The notes below the pieces were generated by a model. The model worked only from the letters and a program-made list of their open reading frames with translations, was not told where the DNA came from and made no database searches. DNA of 64,000 nucleotides from Massospora cicadina (Eukaryota > Entomophthoromycota > Entomophthoromycetes > Entomophthorales > Entomophthoraceae), in the NCBI GenBank assembly GCA_022478985.1, contig JAKSZP010009313.1, positions 1-64,000 of the forward strand. Reading direction: 5' to 3'. A program made the translations under genes and the position numbers. Positions 1 through 8,907 of the stretch are shown here, one piece after another. Positions within the stretch are counted from its first letter, which is position 1; each line of letters begins with the position of its first letter.

Positions 1-419
1 TTTGACTCAGGGCATCATGCTCAGCCTCAGAGTTGGAGTAAACACCATCATCATCCTTGAGATGACATTTCATCATATCTTCAAAATAGCTGAACTGATT
101 CACTTTCACATGCAATTGGCAGCACATACCTAAGTAATTCATATCACTAATTAGTAATTATTTTGATCAAAAACTTGACCAACATTAAAAACTAATTTTG
201 ACATAGACCAACAAAGCCCATATGCCTGAGTCATTAAATTAAAACTTAAATTTAAGTTTGACCTAACCAACAAAGCCCTTAAGCCCATGTCATCATATTT
301 GAATATAATTAAGTAAAATTGCTAGGCTGCAAGTCCCAAGTTCAGATATTTAGGATACACCTGAACTATAATCATTGATATCAAATATATGACAATTAGG
401 TCCAGTCAATTCCTCAACA
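1..419 (-). mobile_element. Partial LTR of a GypB-family gypsy element
   Basis: The segment is the reverse complement of the LTR defined by GypB (28,745-29,922 and 41,714-42,587). Shared stretches include the 'drinking' of the same words around the phrases equivalent to tgctgccaattg, ttactaattagt and aaactaattttgacatagac. The right edge, ending CTCAACA at 419, matches the reverse complement of the LTR start TGTTGAG. The window begins inside the LTR, so internal GypB sequence, if present, lies to the left. It interrupts the endonuclease region of the LineA copy that starts at 420. It is clearly more diverged from the GypB LTRs than those are from each other. Confidence 0.8.
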
Positions 420-903
420 GGCATTGTTTCATTGGGTATGTATCCCAACTCACGTTCATCCAGCAGTTCAGGTTGCCTGCTATTATGGTCATCACTTCAG
501 ATGGCACTTCTGCTAAAAAATCCCAAAAAATACGGTTTTTGTGGAGCTTTGGCAGGGCATAGACTGCTACCACCTGTATGCTCCTACCATTTTCTCTGTT
601 TGTAGCCATTGCTATTAAGATCCTACCAGCGTGAGTTTCTTCCACAAATTTCAGATCTATTTTCTTGTCCATTGCAACTACTGCCATGTGGTCCATCCAT
701 AGGGCTTGGTAGCCTATCTGGTGGGACCACAGATGGTTTTTCGCATTACAGTTTGAGCTCAGCACCATTTCTTTTTGGTTACCAGATTGTGTTTCTAAAA
801 TAAAAATTAGGTCAATATTATTATTAGTTTTTAAGTGGTGCATTTTCCTCCTCCTCATTTGTATGCTTGCCATCCCCCAAGCATTTGTAGTCACTATTCT
901 CAT
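420..903 (-). pseudogene. LineA endonuclease (APE/EEP family) N-terminal fragment
   Basis: LINE endonucleases of this fold nick chromosomal DNA to start target-primed reverse transcription. From the ATG at 903 the peptide shows the EEP landmarks: an early TTNAWG motif, the metal-binding Glu in ETQ, the YAL segment and an AGNLNCW motif near residue 140. The family norm is GD(L/F)NCW; here the Asp codon reads AAC instead of GAC, a G-to-A change expected to abolish catalysis. The plus-strand LineA copy near 16,280 keeps AGDLNCW, showing which state is ancestral. The frame runs a few codons into the adjacent LTR (stop at 406), so the C-terminal catalytic His region is missing. Confidence 0.85.
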
Positions 904-1034
904 TTTCAGCTGCCTGACCCACAGGTATGAGGTTTAGCATTGTCTGGGTTGTAAATTGAGTCATGTACAGAGGTCAGGTTGGTCATTGGTGGTGGTGTCG
1001 ATGTTTGGTGGGGTGTGATATTTGGTTTTCAGGG

Positions 1035-1376
1035 TCAGTTGGTTGGGACTGAGATTATGTTTCTGGGCATCCTGTGCACTGAGAATTTGGTTACCATCCC
1101 CATCTCCCTGTTGATGGTTAATGAGGATGGTTTTATGATTGGGTCTGGGTACTCTTTGTTTTCTTTGGGCAGACTGGCATATTTGCCCTCATCCATCAGC
1201 TGGATTTTTACCCCTTCATTCAATCTATCAGCAGAACTCAATTTTTTAGTCAGCGCTTGCCTGGCTGATTTTGTCAATCTTGACTTTCCTGCAAATTTTT
1301 CTCCAGTCACCTTGGGCTCATTTGCCAATGACTTCTGATTCATTTTTTTATTCCCTTTCATCTTGTTGGGCTTCAA
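1035..1376 (-). pseudogene. LineA ORF1-endonuclease linker, Lys-rich
   Basis: A 113-codon open stretch in the element's sense orientation lies between the CCHC knuckle and the endonuclease. It is rich in Lys, Ser and Asn (NKMKGNKKMNQK at its start) with no recognisable domain. The equivalent part of the plus copy (~15,150-15,850) is also basic and low in complexity. A basic, disordered, possibly nucleic-acid-binding tail of ORF1 is the simplest reading. The boundary between ORF1 and ORF2 probably lies between here and 903. Confidence 0.5.
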
Positions 1377-1625
1377 TTTTGACTTGTTGGAATCCTGTGG
1401 CCGCTTGTGCTTGGAAGACTTCTTTGGGTTTGCCTTCTGCCATCTCTACTTCTTCCAGACCATCCATTCCGCTTGGGTTGGATGTTTCTTTGCTGGTCCT
1501 GGGCTGTTTCCCTAATCCATTGCATAAGATTTGAGGTTTGGATTTATAAACAGTTTCTCATCTGCTTTAGGTCATTTTGCCATTTCCCATTCCCACGCCT
1601 CTCGGTGTGCCAGGTCTAATTCTTG

Positions 1626-2096
1626 TCATTGGCATTTCATATCCGCTACCTCCATTAAGTTTTGTGGGATCCATTCTCTGGCTTTTGGGCAGAGGAAGGT
1701 CTTGGTGCCCACCTTGATAATTCTCCCAACGGGGTTATATTTGTACTCCCAAGTAATTTTACCTTTATGATGGTGGCATTGAACCATAGTGTGGCCAGTC
1801 TGATAGAAGAACTGGCATACTTGTTTGGCATCCTCCTGTTCTATGTACACTACCCTATCAAGGCTGGGCAGGCGGATGAATCTGGGTAGAGCAATCTTAT
1901 TTGGTTTCATCCAGGGGGCCAGTTCATACAGCGCTTCCATTGTCCGAGGGTGGAGGTACTTTGTGATGTAATCTCCACCAGCTTGGCGGAATTTGCATAC
2001 TTCCCCATAGTATGACAACCCAGTCCAGATTGCTTTGTGCACCCACTCCCATTTGCGGTCAGTGGGGAGGTTCTGGAAGATAACCCACCTTACCAT
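1626..2096 (-). pseudogene. LineA ORF1 CCHC zinc-knuckle region
   Basis: This 156-codon stretch contains a long conserved lead-in (WEWVHKAIWTGLSYYGEV, then LHPRTMEALYELAPW) followed by a damaged gag-type knuckle reading CQFFYQTGHTMVQC. The plus copy (14,673-14,990) preserves C-x2-C-x4-H-x4-C as CWFC-x4-H-x4-C apart from a stop, so the second Cys has been lost here. Such knuckles in LINE ORF1 proteins bind the element RNA. The lead-in probably corresponds to the RRM-like domain that precedes the knuckle in LineB ORF1, but that is inference from layout. The region continues the ORF1 frame fragments seen at 2,198-3,717. Confidence 0.8.
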
Positions 2097-2197
2097 TTGG
2101 TTGGCTCTGTTTGCAGATAAATCTCCTTGTACTTGATGCCAATTTTGAGGAGCTTCTTGTGGTCCAACTTGCCTGGGATTGCTATATCTATATAGCC

Positions 2198-3717
2198 CTA
2201 TTTGGGGACCCAGTGATGACTGAAGTCCCCTCCAGCTAGGACTTCATCTAGATCCTGGTAGATCGACAGAATTAGATCAGACCATTCTTCCTCCTCCACT
2301 AGTTGTAGGTAGATTTGGATAGCATCTTTAAGGTATGATTTCAGTGCCTGGCAATCTATAAAGCCCCCACTGATCAATTGATGGATGTATTCAATGTGGC
2401 TCCCTGCTCCATTCCAGGTGTTGTACTCAGTATGTGCCACCGCTGTGCTGTACAATTTTGATTTTGCACTTGGTTTGGGTACATCAGTGGGGGTCTTTCC
2501 CTTCAGAATCCAACTTACTGATTCATCAAGGCTGAAACCCCAGCTGAGGAACGCTTCAAGTTGGTGACTGTTGATACCATGGTGGTTGATACTTTTAGCC
2601 ATTTGCACTCCAATCTCCAGGCTCTGCCACTCTAGGGCATCCGCTGGCAAGAACCCCAGTTGGTACCATTTGAGAGCAGATTCTGGTCCGCACATTGGGT
2701 GGAGGTATTGTTGGAGGACCTCCAGTGTAATCAAGCTATGCTGACACCAGTCCCTTACAGTAACGCTGTTTTAGCCCCCATCTGTGTATATCCATGCCAT
2801 GTCCACCAGAACCCCCACTTCACACCATTGAAATGCTTCTGAGGGGGTGAAGCCTTTGGCAGCGTATGGGGCAGCTATTGTCAGTTCCAGGAAAGGATTG
2901 CTTCCAATCCTGGATAGTTTTGATGTGGATCCCCGCTTTGAGCCATTCTCAGCCCAAGTCTGAGGTCATGACCCCTTTCATCGCTGTTGCTGACTGTGGT
3001 GAGATCTTGTGCTCCATCCACAGTTAGGCTGATTGGGGGTGAACCCTGCCGCATCCCAGTCTGCAGCCTCAGCGAGTGTTGCAGCATCACACCAGATTTT
3101 CCACTTTGTGATTGGAAATGGGCAGCCTCTTAGGGTTTTGTGAATTGGCTTGGTCACCCCCAGTTCTGCCCATTCATGCACTAGGTCCATACTAACCCCC
3201 ACTTGGAACTAGTATTTTATCTCCATTAGTGTGAATCTGTTAGTGGACCAGTTGATGGCCTCTTCTGGCAACCAATCCTGAAAGGGTCCCCATTCCACTG
3301 CCTTTTCCTTTGTCCATCCCGCTTTCATCAGGTCTGATGCGGTGGCAGGTGGGATATGGGTATATGACCAGTGTAAGGTCTCAGTTACCTTGAATTCAGC
3401 CACAATCTATGGTAGTGCCTCCTCTGGAGAGAAGGTAGTGTTGTATCATTCCAGCGCCATGTCCACCAGAATGGAGTGTCTGGCCCATTTGAGAGCTGTA
3501 GTTGCATTTGGGAAATATCTAGCATATTCACTAAATTTGTTGAGTTGAGGCCTGAGCTCCTGACAGCTTGGGCGTAATGTGCCATTATGCCTGCCTTGTT
3601 GTATTCTACTGCATTTAATAGGTCAATGCCAGCCTCCACCCAGGATTTTGCATCCACCAGTTTTAAATCTTTGCAGATGGCAGCCTCTATCATCTTGTAG
3701 TCCATGGAGATTTTCAT
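2198..3717 (-). pseudogene. LineA ORF1 tryptophan-repeat region
   Basis: Joined only by eye across frameshifts, the minus-strand peptides at 3,717-3,385, 3,403-3,209, 3,202-2,978, ~2,880-2,780 and 2,734-2,198 show a recurring short motif of the type W-x2-(A/L)-G-(F/W/I)-x-(P/L/K)-x2-A-x2-W. Examples are AKSWVEAGIDLLNAVEY, DLMKAGWTKEKAVEW, EAADWDAAGFTPNQ, AAKGFTPSEAFQWCEVG, LKWYQLGFLPADALEW and AFLSWGFSLDESVSW. Six or more units are seen, 25-60 residues apart. The plus copy at ~13,090-14,300 has the same units. I do not recognise the fold; a helical-repeat scaffold is inferred. It lies between a low-complexity N-terminus and the CCHC region, so it belongs to ORF1. Confidence 0.65.
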
Positions 3718-4478
3718 CCACTCCAGGGCATCTTCAGTTTGAACTTGGAATGCCTTGAATTATACTGCCATATTCATTGAGATTTGGGTGTCGAGCTAGC
3801 ATTTGGCTGCTCCAGCAGAAAATTTATGGTTGCGCCATATAGCTGCAATGGCTGGCTTGATTCCTTTAGAGACCCACTGAGTCACCGTAGAGTATGGAAA
3901 CTGGAGGGCCTCTCATTGTTTGACCTCATGGATGAATATACCTCAACACGCTAATATGTCCAACTGGATTGGTATAAATTTAACTGGGGCCCTGGCTGTT
4001 GACTTGACTGCTGTCAGGGTTTTCACCCCTTCCAGTAATACTTTAAGTTTTTTTGCTGATCCCTAGTGGGTGTCCAATCTCTTAGATTCAGTCCCTAATA
4101 TAGAGTTACCCCCACTTTGGTTGGTCCTCAATAGATCAGCTTGGTTTGGTGATTGGATATTTGGGATCAGCCATCAATACATTGTCAAGCTATAGCCCCC
4201 TGTCAGAATGCCTTCATTGGGGATTGCGCCCAGTTGTGTATCAGGTGTTCTGCCCAATGAGTTACTCATGCTACCAAATCAATTTTGGTTGGGGACTATT
4301 CACCCCTGACTGAGCTATTTTGGGATTGGCATCTGACTTGTTCTTTACCCAAATACCCCAAGCTGATTTGGTAAGTTTCTCCATGTCAGAAGAAAGCTTT
4401 TTATTGCTTGACTCCATTGGTTTGAATCACCAACTTTTGTTATTCAAATCTGAGTCAGTTTCAAATTCTACCAATACC

Positions 4479-4895
4479 TCATCCAGATTTTTTTATATTA
4501 TTGGCAAGAATTTTCTCACCCTGCAAGGCCCCAATACCCCCTTCTGATTGAGGTTCACTGGGGAATATTCCCAACTCCGCTGTTCTTGGCATCAGGACTT
4601 GCTCCTGGAAGGTTGCACTTGTCATTTGGGTGTCAGTGGGCATCGATCCTAGGGAGTTGACCCCATCATTTGTGCTATTCATTAGGGCTCCATAACCCAT
4701 CAACACGTTCACTCATTTTGTTGTCATTTGTGTCACCAGTTCATTGCTTGGCACATACATGGTGGAATGCCCAGCCCTGTTTTTAATCATGTTGGGGCTT
4801 GGGCTGGCGGGAAGGTCAGCAGATAGTTCATCCATCTCAGCAACCTTGGTATTATTCTTAATAAAACTCACTATCAGCGCAGGCAAGTTGTCCAT
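4479..4895 (-). pseudogene. LineA ORF1 N-terminal region
   Basis: Two minus-strand open stretches (4,895-4,713 and 4,712-4,479) are adjacent in the LineA sense direction. The first starts MDNLPALIVSFIK and ends in NELVTQMTTK, which resembles NKLATQITKK in the plus copy near 12,050. The second resembles the plus copy around 12,110-12,200. No domain is visible; the composition is Ser/Thr/Asn rich. The ATG at 4,895 is a plausible ORF1 start because nothing LineA-like is seen further upstream, but a stop at 4,713 separates it from the rest. Confidence 0.5.
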
Positions 4896-4985
4896 TTCTA
4901 TGTGCTGCGCATAGATGGGTGGCTAGACTTCCCTATGCTTGGTTGGTTGGCCTTTGTTCACTGCTCTATAAAATTGCAGTGTGTT

Positions 4986-5928
4986 ATGGCAGTTGATTGC
5001 TCTCTCAATTCTTGTTCAATTCACTTTTTGTTACAAAAAGTGATCTTTGTGAGAGAGAGGGATTTTAGCCAATTATGCTAGAGGAGGTATTTTTAAAATC
5101 AATTGGACTTTAGATTCAAAGTCTTGATTTAAATTAACTTACTAATTAACCAAATGACCACTAACCACTTAACAAAACTATATAAAATATCAAATCAAAC
5201 AAATTTAAACTGCTCAGCTGTAACAATATAGCGAATACCATCGAAATATATATAGAACTTTCACTTGTTACATATAAAACTTTTTATTTTACTATTAAAA
5301 TAATATTCTTTAAAATTTATAAACCTTCTCAGGCATGCACACAACACTCACCAAAGTTTCATCACAATTGGATGAATGGTATAGGAATGCATTCGGGACA
5401 TACATACAGACATTTATTTTTATATATATAGATAATTGGATAGAAGGATAGATAGGTTTTCCGAACCTTCTAAACAATTCTATTGTCTTCGGGTACTTAA
5501 TCAAATAGCTACAATGGCCTTTAAATCAGTCAGTTCTGCAACTTCGATCAATTCTAAGCCAATTAAAGAGCTTAACTTGTTTTACATCCTTTGATACTTG
5601 CATGACGTGATATTAAACTATGAACAATCATCCTGATTTTAGACTAACCTTATCCTTCAATACAAATTTGTATACTCCAGTGAGCAAAATCATACTTGGA
5701 GCAGAGTTTTAGACCATATTTAGACTATTTCTAACCCACTTGGCTGCATATCCAATTTTCAATCTTTGGATAAAGCGTAACCCAAATATATCTCTAACTT
5801 TTGGACTTATACTTATTTGTCAATCCTGCTAGTGGTTTGGGCTGTTCTTGTCGGTTTGATGGATTTAGGTGATTTATGATATCAAATGATAACCTTTCTG
5901 TCATCTTTTTAGAAATTCTTAAGTGTTG
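4986..5928. other. AT-rich spacer, no gene seen
   Basis: Very AT-rich sequence with stops in all frames; short open stretches such as 5,504-5,310 (minus) look like chance. A run reading tatatatata lies near 5,420. I see no element landmarks until the small SINE at 5,941. Confidence 0.6.
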
Positions 5929-5940
5929 AAATTGCAGTTT

Positions 5941-6075
5941 TTAAGGGTGGTTAGCCGGGCAGGTAAAACTGCTTCCACCCTAGCACAGGTTTCGAGTTTG
6001 AAACTTGTGCTGGCTAGAAAAATTCTTGGTGTGGTATATTTGTCCCAAGGTTGACCCACCTCGAATATTTTTAAA
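5941..6075 (+). mobile_element. Short tRNA-derived SINE (135 bp) with 12-bp TSD
   Basis: The insertion is bounded by perfect direct repeats AAATTGCAGTTT at 5,929-5,940 and 6,076-6,087. The head resembles a tRNA: an A-box-like TTAGCCGGGCAGG and a B-box-like GAGTTTGAAAC about 40 bases on. The body ends AAGGTTGACCCACCTCGAAT followed by T/A-rich sequence. The tail GGTTGACCCACCTC matches the tail of the longer SINEs in this window (GGTCAGCCCACCTC). Internal pol III promoter plus TSD is diagnostic of a SINE; a RIP-free, near-complete copy is suggested by the perfect TSD. Confidence 0.75.
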
Positions 6076-6179
6076 AAATTGCAGTTTAAGACAGTTTAGT
6101 TCTAAATATAAAACTGATTCAGAGCAAACAAATCTGCACGTTCACCTTACCCAAATTTAGTAATCGAAATAAGCTCAAG

Positions 6180-6457
6180 GGTTTATTTATTTGAGGTGGG
6201 CCAACCTAGGGATGATACTGCACCGATTAATAGGGAAGTGAAATCAATAATAAAGGTGGATACATTATGGTAACCTCCACGTGCAGCACTCTGATAGGCC
6301 AGGAACTTTATGGATGCCTTACTATTCATTATTTCAGTTCGGGGCATTGATGCACAATGCCAATACAGTCATAATCATCCCCTTCCTAGAGTTTATTTCC
6401 GGGAGCGAACTCGAGAGGCTGTATTGAGTCCCATATTCTAGCACTAAAGCTCTCCCT
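6180..6457 (-). mobile_element. tRNA-derived SINE (long type), minus strand
   Basis: Read on the minus strand, the head at 6,457 starts GGGAGAGCTTTAGTGCTAG (A-box-like) and has the B-box-like GAGTTCGCTCCCGG; the body then matches the SINE at 28,863-29,148 (shared TGACTGT.TTGGCATTG, GGCCTATCA and the tail CCCACCTCAAATAAA). Flanking near-repeats AAATAAGCTCAAG (6,167-6,179) and AAATAAGTCAAAG (6,458-6,470) are a credible, slightly diverged TSD. Length 278 bp, against 286 bp for the other two copies. Confidence 0.75.
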
Positions 6458-6470
6458 AAATAAGTCAAAG

Positions 6471-7197
6471 TTAAGTAGCAGTTTTAAGTTGAATTTTCCT
6501 CTCTTTTGCTTATCCTCACTACAGGTATCAATTGCTTTGGTATTATGATAATATGTTTTTATTAACAAACTATAACTATCATAATTTAAGCGATAGATTT
6601 AATATATTATTTAAGATAGAATTTCAACTGATATAAATAGTTTAGGTTGGTCTAAAAGTAAAAGTTATTTTTTACTTTAATGCTTTACTAAATACTTTAG
6701 TTCTAGTATGACTATCTGTCAATATTTATGATATTTACTAATATTATTTTTATAGTAAACTACATTGTTTTTATTACTTAAGTGATTTAATATTTGTTTA
6801 CTTTTTTACTAGCAGATGGTATTAGAATAGTAATTTTTTATATTCAAGTTTTATTAATAATCTAAATACTTTAACATATCAACTTTTAGAATTAACTTTT
6901 TACTAATAATTTTTGTGATCTAACTAAAATTTTACTTAATTTTTACCTTTGAATTATATAGATTTATTTTTCTAAAAATAAAGCATATACCTTACTTTTT
7001 AAAATAAACTGCAGTCAATAAAATATGATATTTAGATTTCTTATTATTTTTAATCAGTTTTTTAAATAATCTTAATATAAGTTATTGAGTTGTTGAGGTT
7101 TTAACCATTTAAGATTAGAGCTTAATTATAGCACCAATATTTAGTGATATTTATATACTTATATAAGTGATACCCATATAGCTTGATCTTTTTGTGA
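6471..7197. other. AT-rich spacer, nothing recognised
   Basis: Low-complexity AT-rich sequence dominated by TTTA and AATA words. No open frame above background, no repeat pair and no RNA-like structure that I can support. Confidence 0.6.
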
Positions 7198-7261
7198 TTC
7201 ACATTTTACTCTTTTTTTTAGTACTGAGATGGTCCCAACCCGAGTTCACATTTTACTCTTT
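7198..7261 (-). mobile_element. Micro-insertion a: 30-bp poly(A)-tailed retroposed end with 17-bp TSD
   Basis: The 17-bp direct repeat TTCACATTTTACTCTTT occurs at 7,198-7,214 and 7,245-7,261. Between them (7,215-7,244) lie 30 bases which, read on the minus strand, are CTCGGGTTGGGACCATCTC followed by AGTACT and an A run. The same sequence recurs at 7,466-7,509, 9,594-9,606 and 33,161-33,182, each with its own direct repeat. Poly(A), variable 5' length and 13-21 bp TSDs indicate target-primed reverse transcription of a severely 5'-truncated RNA. Confidence 0.75.
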
Positions 7262-7452
7262 AGTTTTTAACCATACTTAAAATTAAGGGTAACTTAAAGG
7301 TTAAAAATGCTATTATGATGAATTATAAAAAGTATACAATGCCAATTAATTTATAGAAATAAAATGCATATTATAAATCATAGAAAAAATTAAAATGAAG
7401 GTAAACATTGCTGATCCCCTTTTGGTTGTGACCCAATAGTAATTAAAAAGAT
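7262..7452. other. AT-rich spacer between two micro-insertions
   Basis: About 190 bp of AT-rich sequence. The flanking micro-insertions lie in opposite orientations and so mimic terminal inverted repeats of a MITE, but each has a separate TSD, so I do not treat this stretch as a transposon interior. Confidence 0.55.
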
Positions 7453-7522
7453 AAGTATTGTCGAACATCGATGAATCCCCCTTGGGTTGGGACCATCTAG
7501 TACTAAAAAAAGTATTGTCGAA
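7453..7522 (+). mobile_element. Micro-insertion b: 44-bp poly(A)-tailed end with 13-bp TSD
   Basis: Direct repeats AAGTATTGTCGAA at 7,453-7,465 and 7,510-7,522 flank 44 bases (7,466-7,509). The insert begins CATCGATGAATCCCCC, continues through GGGTTGGGACCATCTAGTAC and ends in an A run. It is the longest of the four copies and gives the best view of the parent RNA 3' end. Orientation is plus, opposite to the other three. Confidence 0.75.
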
Positions 7523-7874
7523 TTAATTTAAGAATTTTGTTGTTTAGCCTATTAAGCTAGTTCATGCGGTTATGGTAAGCTTTAATTTAATCCCTCAATC
7601 TTTTTATGTTGCACGGTACGAGTTTCTTTTGGTGCAGACATAAAGATGTTTACAACTTTTTTGGCAAAATTTACAGCGTTCTATAGAAGTTTAAACAAAT
7701 ATTATTGCTATCCTTTCAGACAAAATTATATTATTATCGTTTAGTATAACCTTCTGTTCTATAATAATTTTGTTACTTTCTTTACAATGAGCTTTTTAAT
7801 TTGATTTTGATACTATATAAGAATCCACAAGATAGTCTTTGTTTATGCAACCTTTATACACAATGTTACAGTAA
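7523..7874. other. AT-rich spacer, nothing recognised
   Basis: No open reading frame or element landmark supported; composition is like the flanking spacer. Confidence 0.55.
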
Positions 7875-8045
7875 CAGTCGGGTTAACCCAAAGACTCAAT
7901 CGCTGCTCGACAATATACAAACCACACCAAAAGAGGCTCATTTTGATTGCTTGGTGAAATAGGTAAGTGTCGAACCCATGAACCTTGCATGGGTATTGTT
8001 AGGTTACATGCCCGCCTGGCTGAGGTGCAGGGGAGCCACCTTCGC
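7875..8045 (-). mobile_element. tRNA-derived SINE-like sequence, minus strand
   Basis: On the minus strand from ~8,045 the sequence reads a tRNA-like head: CTCAGCCAGGCGGGC as A box and GGTTCATGGGTTCGACACT containing a B box (GGTTCGA), about 45 bases apart. The downstream body contains TTGGTGTGGT..GTATATTGTC and GGGTTAACCC, resembling the body of the 135-bp SINE at 5,941-6,075 (TTGGTGTGGTATATTTGTC, GGTTGACCC). No TSD was identified. It might also be a decayed tRNA pseudogene, but the shared body argues for a SINE. Confidence 0.55.
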
Positions 8046-8360
8046 TCCAACCGGCCTCTGGTCACCAATAGTGAAGTAACCTGAGGTATCCATTCAGTAG
8101 CATCTCGATCAAGGCACATCAGGTTGAGGTGTGGTGCGACAGCGCTTAGTCCAGCCCAGCCCTAGTCATCTGTGGGGACCTGTGGAGCATGCACTGATGG
8201 TATCTCGGTCAGCATCTATCAGGTCAAGGTGCGGTGGCACGCAAACCCAAACCGGCCTCTTGTCACCCATAGCGGCCTCATAGAGCACGTGGCTCTTTGG
8301 GTGATTGTTGAGAACCAGGCATCGGTGTCAAAGGTTTCCCAGGTAGTCATCGGCCACATT
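8046..8360. repeat. GC-rich island with internal approximate direct repeats
   Basis: This block is much more GC-rich than its surroundings. Two degenerate copies of a ~75-bp unit are visible: CCAACCGGCCTCTGGTCACC followed by GGTATC..TC..GCATCT..ATCAGGTTGAGGTG around 8,048-8,150, and GGTATCTCGGTCAGCATCTA, CAGGTCAAGGTGCGGT, AACCGGCCTCTTGTCACCC around 8,199-8,275. No gene is recognised; the 63-codon open frame at 8,172-8,363 has no known domain. It may be a decayed element body belonging with the SINE-like head to its left. Confidence 0.45.
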
Positions 8361-8429
8361 TAATAAATTTAAAGTTTAAACCAAATCGAAATTTAATTAA
8401 ATGAATATAAGGATATGAATCAGTAAGTT

Positions 8430-8907
8430 CATTTCAAATGGGCGATGTGAAGTAAATTTAATTCCAAACTGGGTTGGATGGAGTCGCCGCACCAACATAT
8501 AAAGCGAACCGCGGAAAGTTAAAATGATTGCGTAGTTTGGGTGTGGAAGCCTAATCGATCCCAGCGTTGATGGCGGGCCGAGAATCTAAAACAAATCCAA
8601 AATTTTGAATCTACTTAAAACACAACCGCTGACTGGCTGACTGGCTGACTGACATCTGAAACCATCGAGTCTGATAGGTTCAATCTATTTGGGCGAGTGG
8701 GTTTTGGCGGATATATTGAATAATTTACAAAATTGCTCACCCAAAACTAAACAAAAATCAGCGTTAGTTAAGTAGATTTAGGATACCCAGCTCACCAGCC
8801 ACGGGGCAACAGCGAAGCTGTTTGAGTGGCTCGAGCGTAGTGCTGGCACAGCCTTTAAGCTCAGTGCAAGCTCATAAACCTGAGCAACGCCGGGCAACTC
8901 CGCTAGT
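8430..8907 (+). mobile_element. Possible non-autonomous Helitron 3' part
   Basis: The right edge reads GAGCAACGCCGGGCAACTCC followed by GCTAGT|T (CTAG at 8,903-8,906). Helitron 3' ends characteristically carry a GC-rich hairpin just upstream of CTAG/CTRR and lie next to a T. Upstream is a short palindrome ACAGCGAAGCTGT (8,810-8,822). The left limit is a guess placed where GC content rises. No Rep/helicase coding is present and no 5' TC terminus could be fixed. An 8-bp tandem run (CTGACTGG)n lies at ~8,627-8,651. Confidence 0.35.

Larger units (their letters stand above)
420..4985 (-). mobile_element. LineA non-LTR retrotransposon copy (minus), 3' part outside window or lost
   Basis: On the minus strand the order is N-terminal ORF1 region (~4,900-4,480), tryptophan-repeat region (~3,720-2,200), CCHC knuckle (~1,770), basic linker (~1,380-1,030), then an APE-type endonuclease (903-420). 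The same order with the same peptides appears on the plus strand at ~11.9-16.5 kb, which defines a family. No reverse transcriptase is seen here because a GypB-family LTR cuts the element at 419/420. The 5' end near 4,960-4,985 is estimated from where similarity to the plus copy fades; no TSD was found. Reading frames are broken many times, so it is a pseudo-element. Confidence 0.8.

Noticed and set aside
7215..7244. Relation of the micro-insertions to 5S rRNA (TTAGTACT..GATGG resembles the 5S internal promoter region)
   Set aside because: Similarity covers about a dozen bases, does not extend, and would require the antisense orientation relative to the poly(A) end. Probably coincidence.
7198..7522. 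A ~310-bp MITE with ~30-bp terminal inverted repeats (arms at 7,215-7,244 and 7,466-7,509)
   Set aside because: Each arm is bounded by its own different direct repeat, and single arms with their own repeats occur at 9,594 and 33,161. Two independent insertions in opposite orientation explain the inverted pair better.
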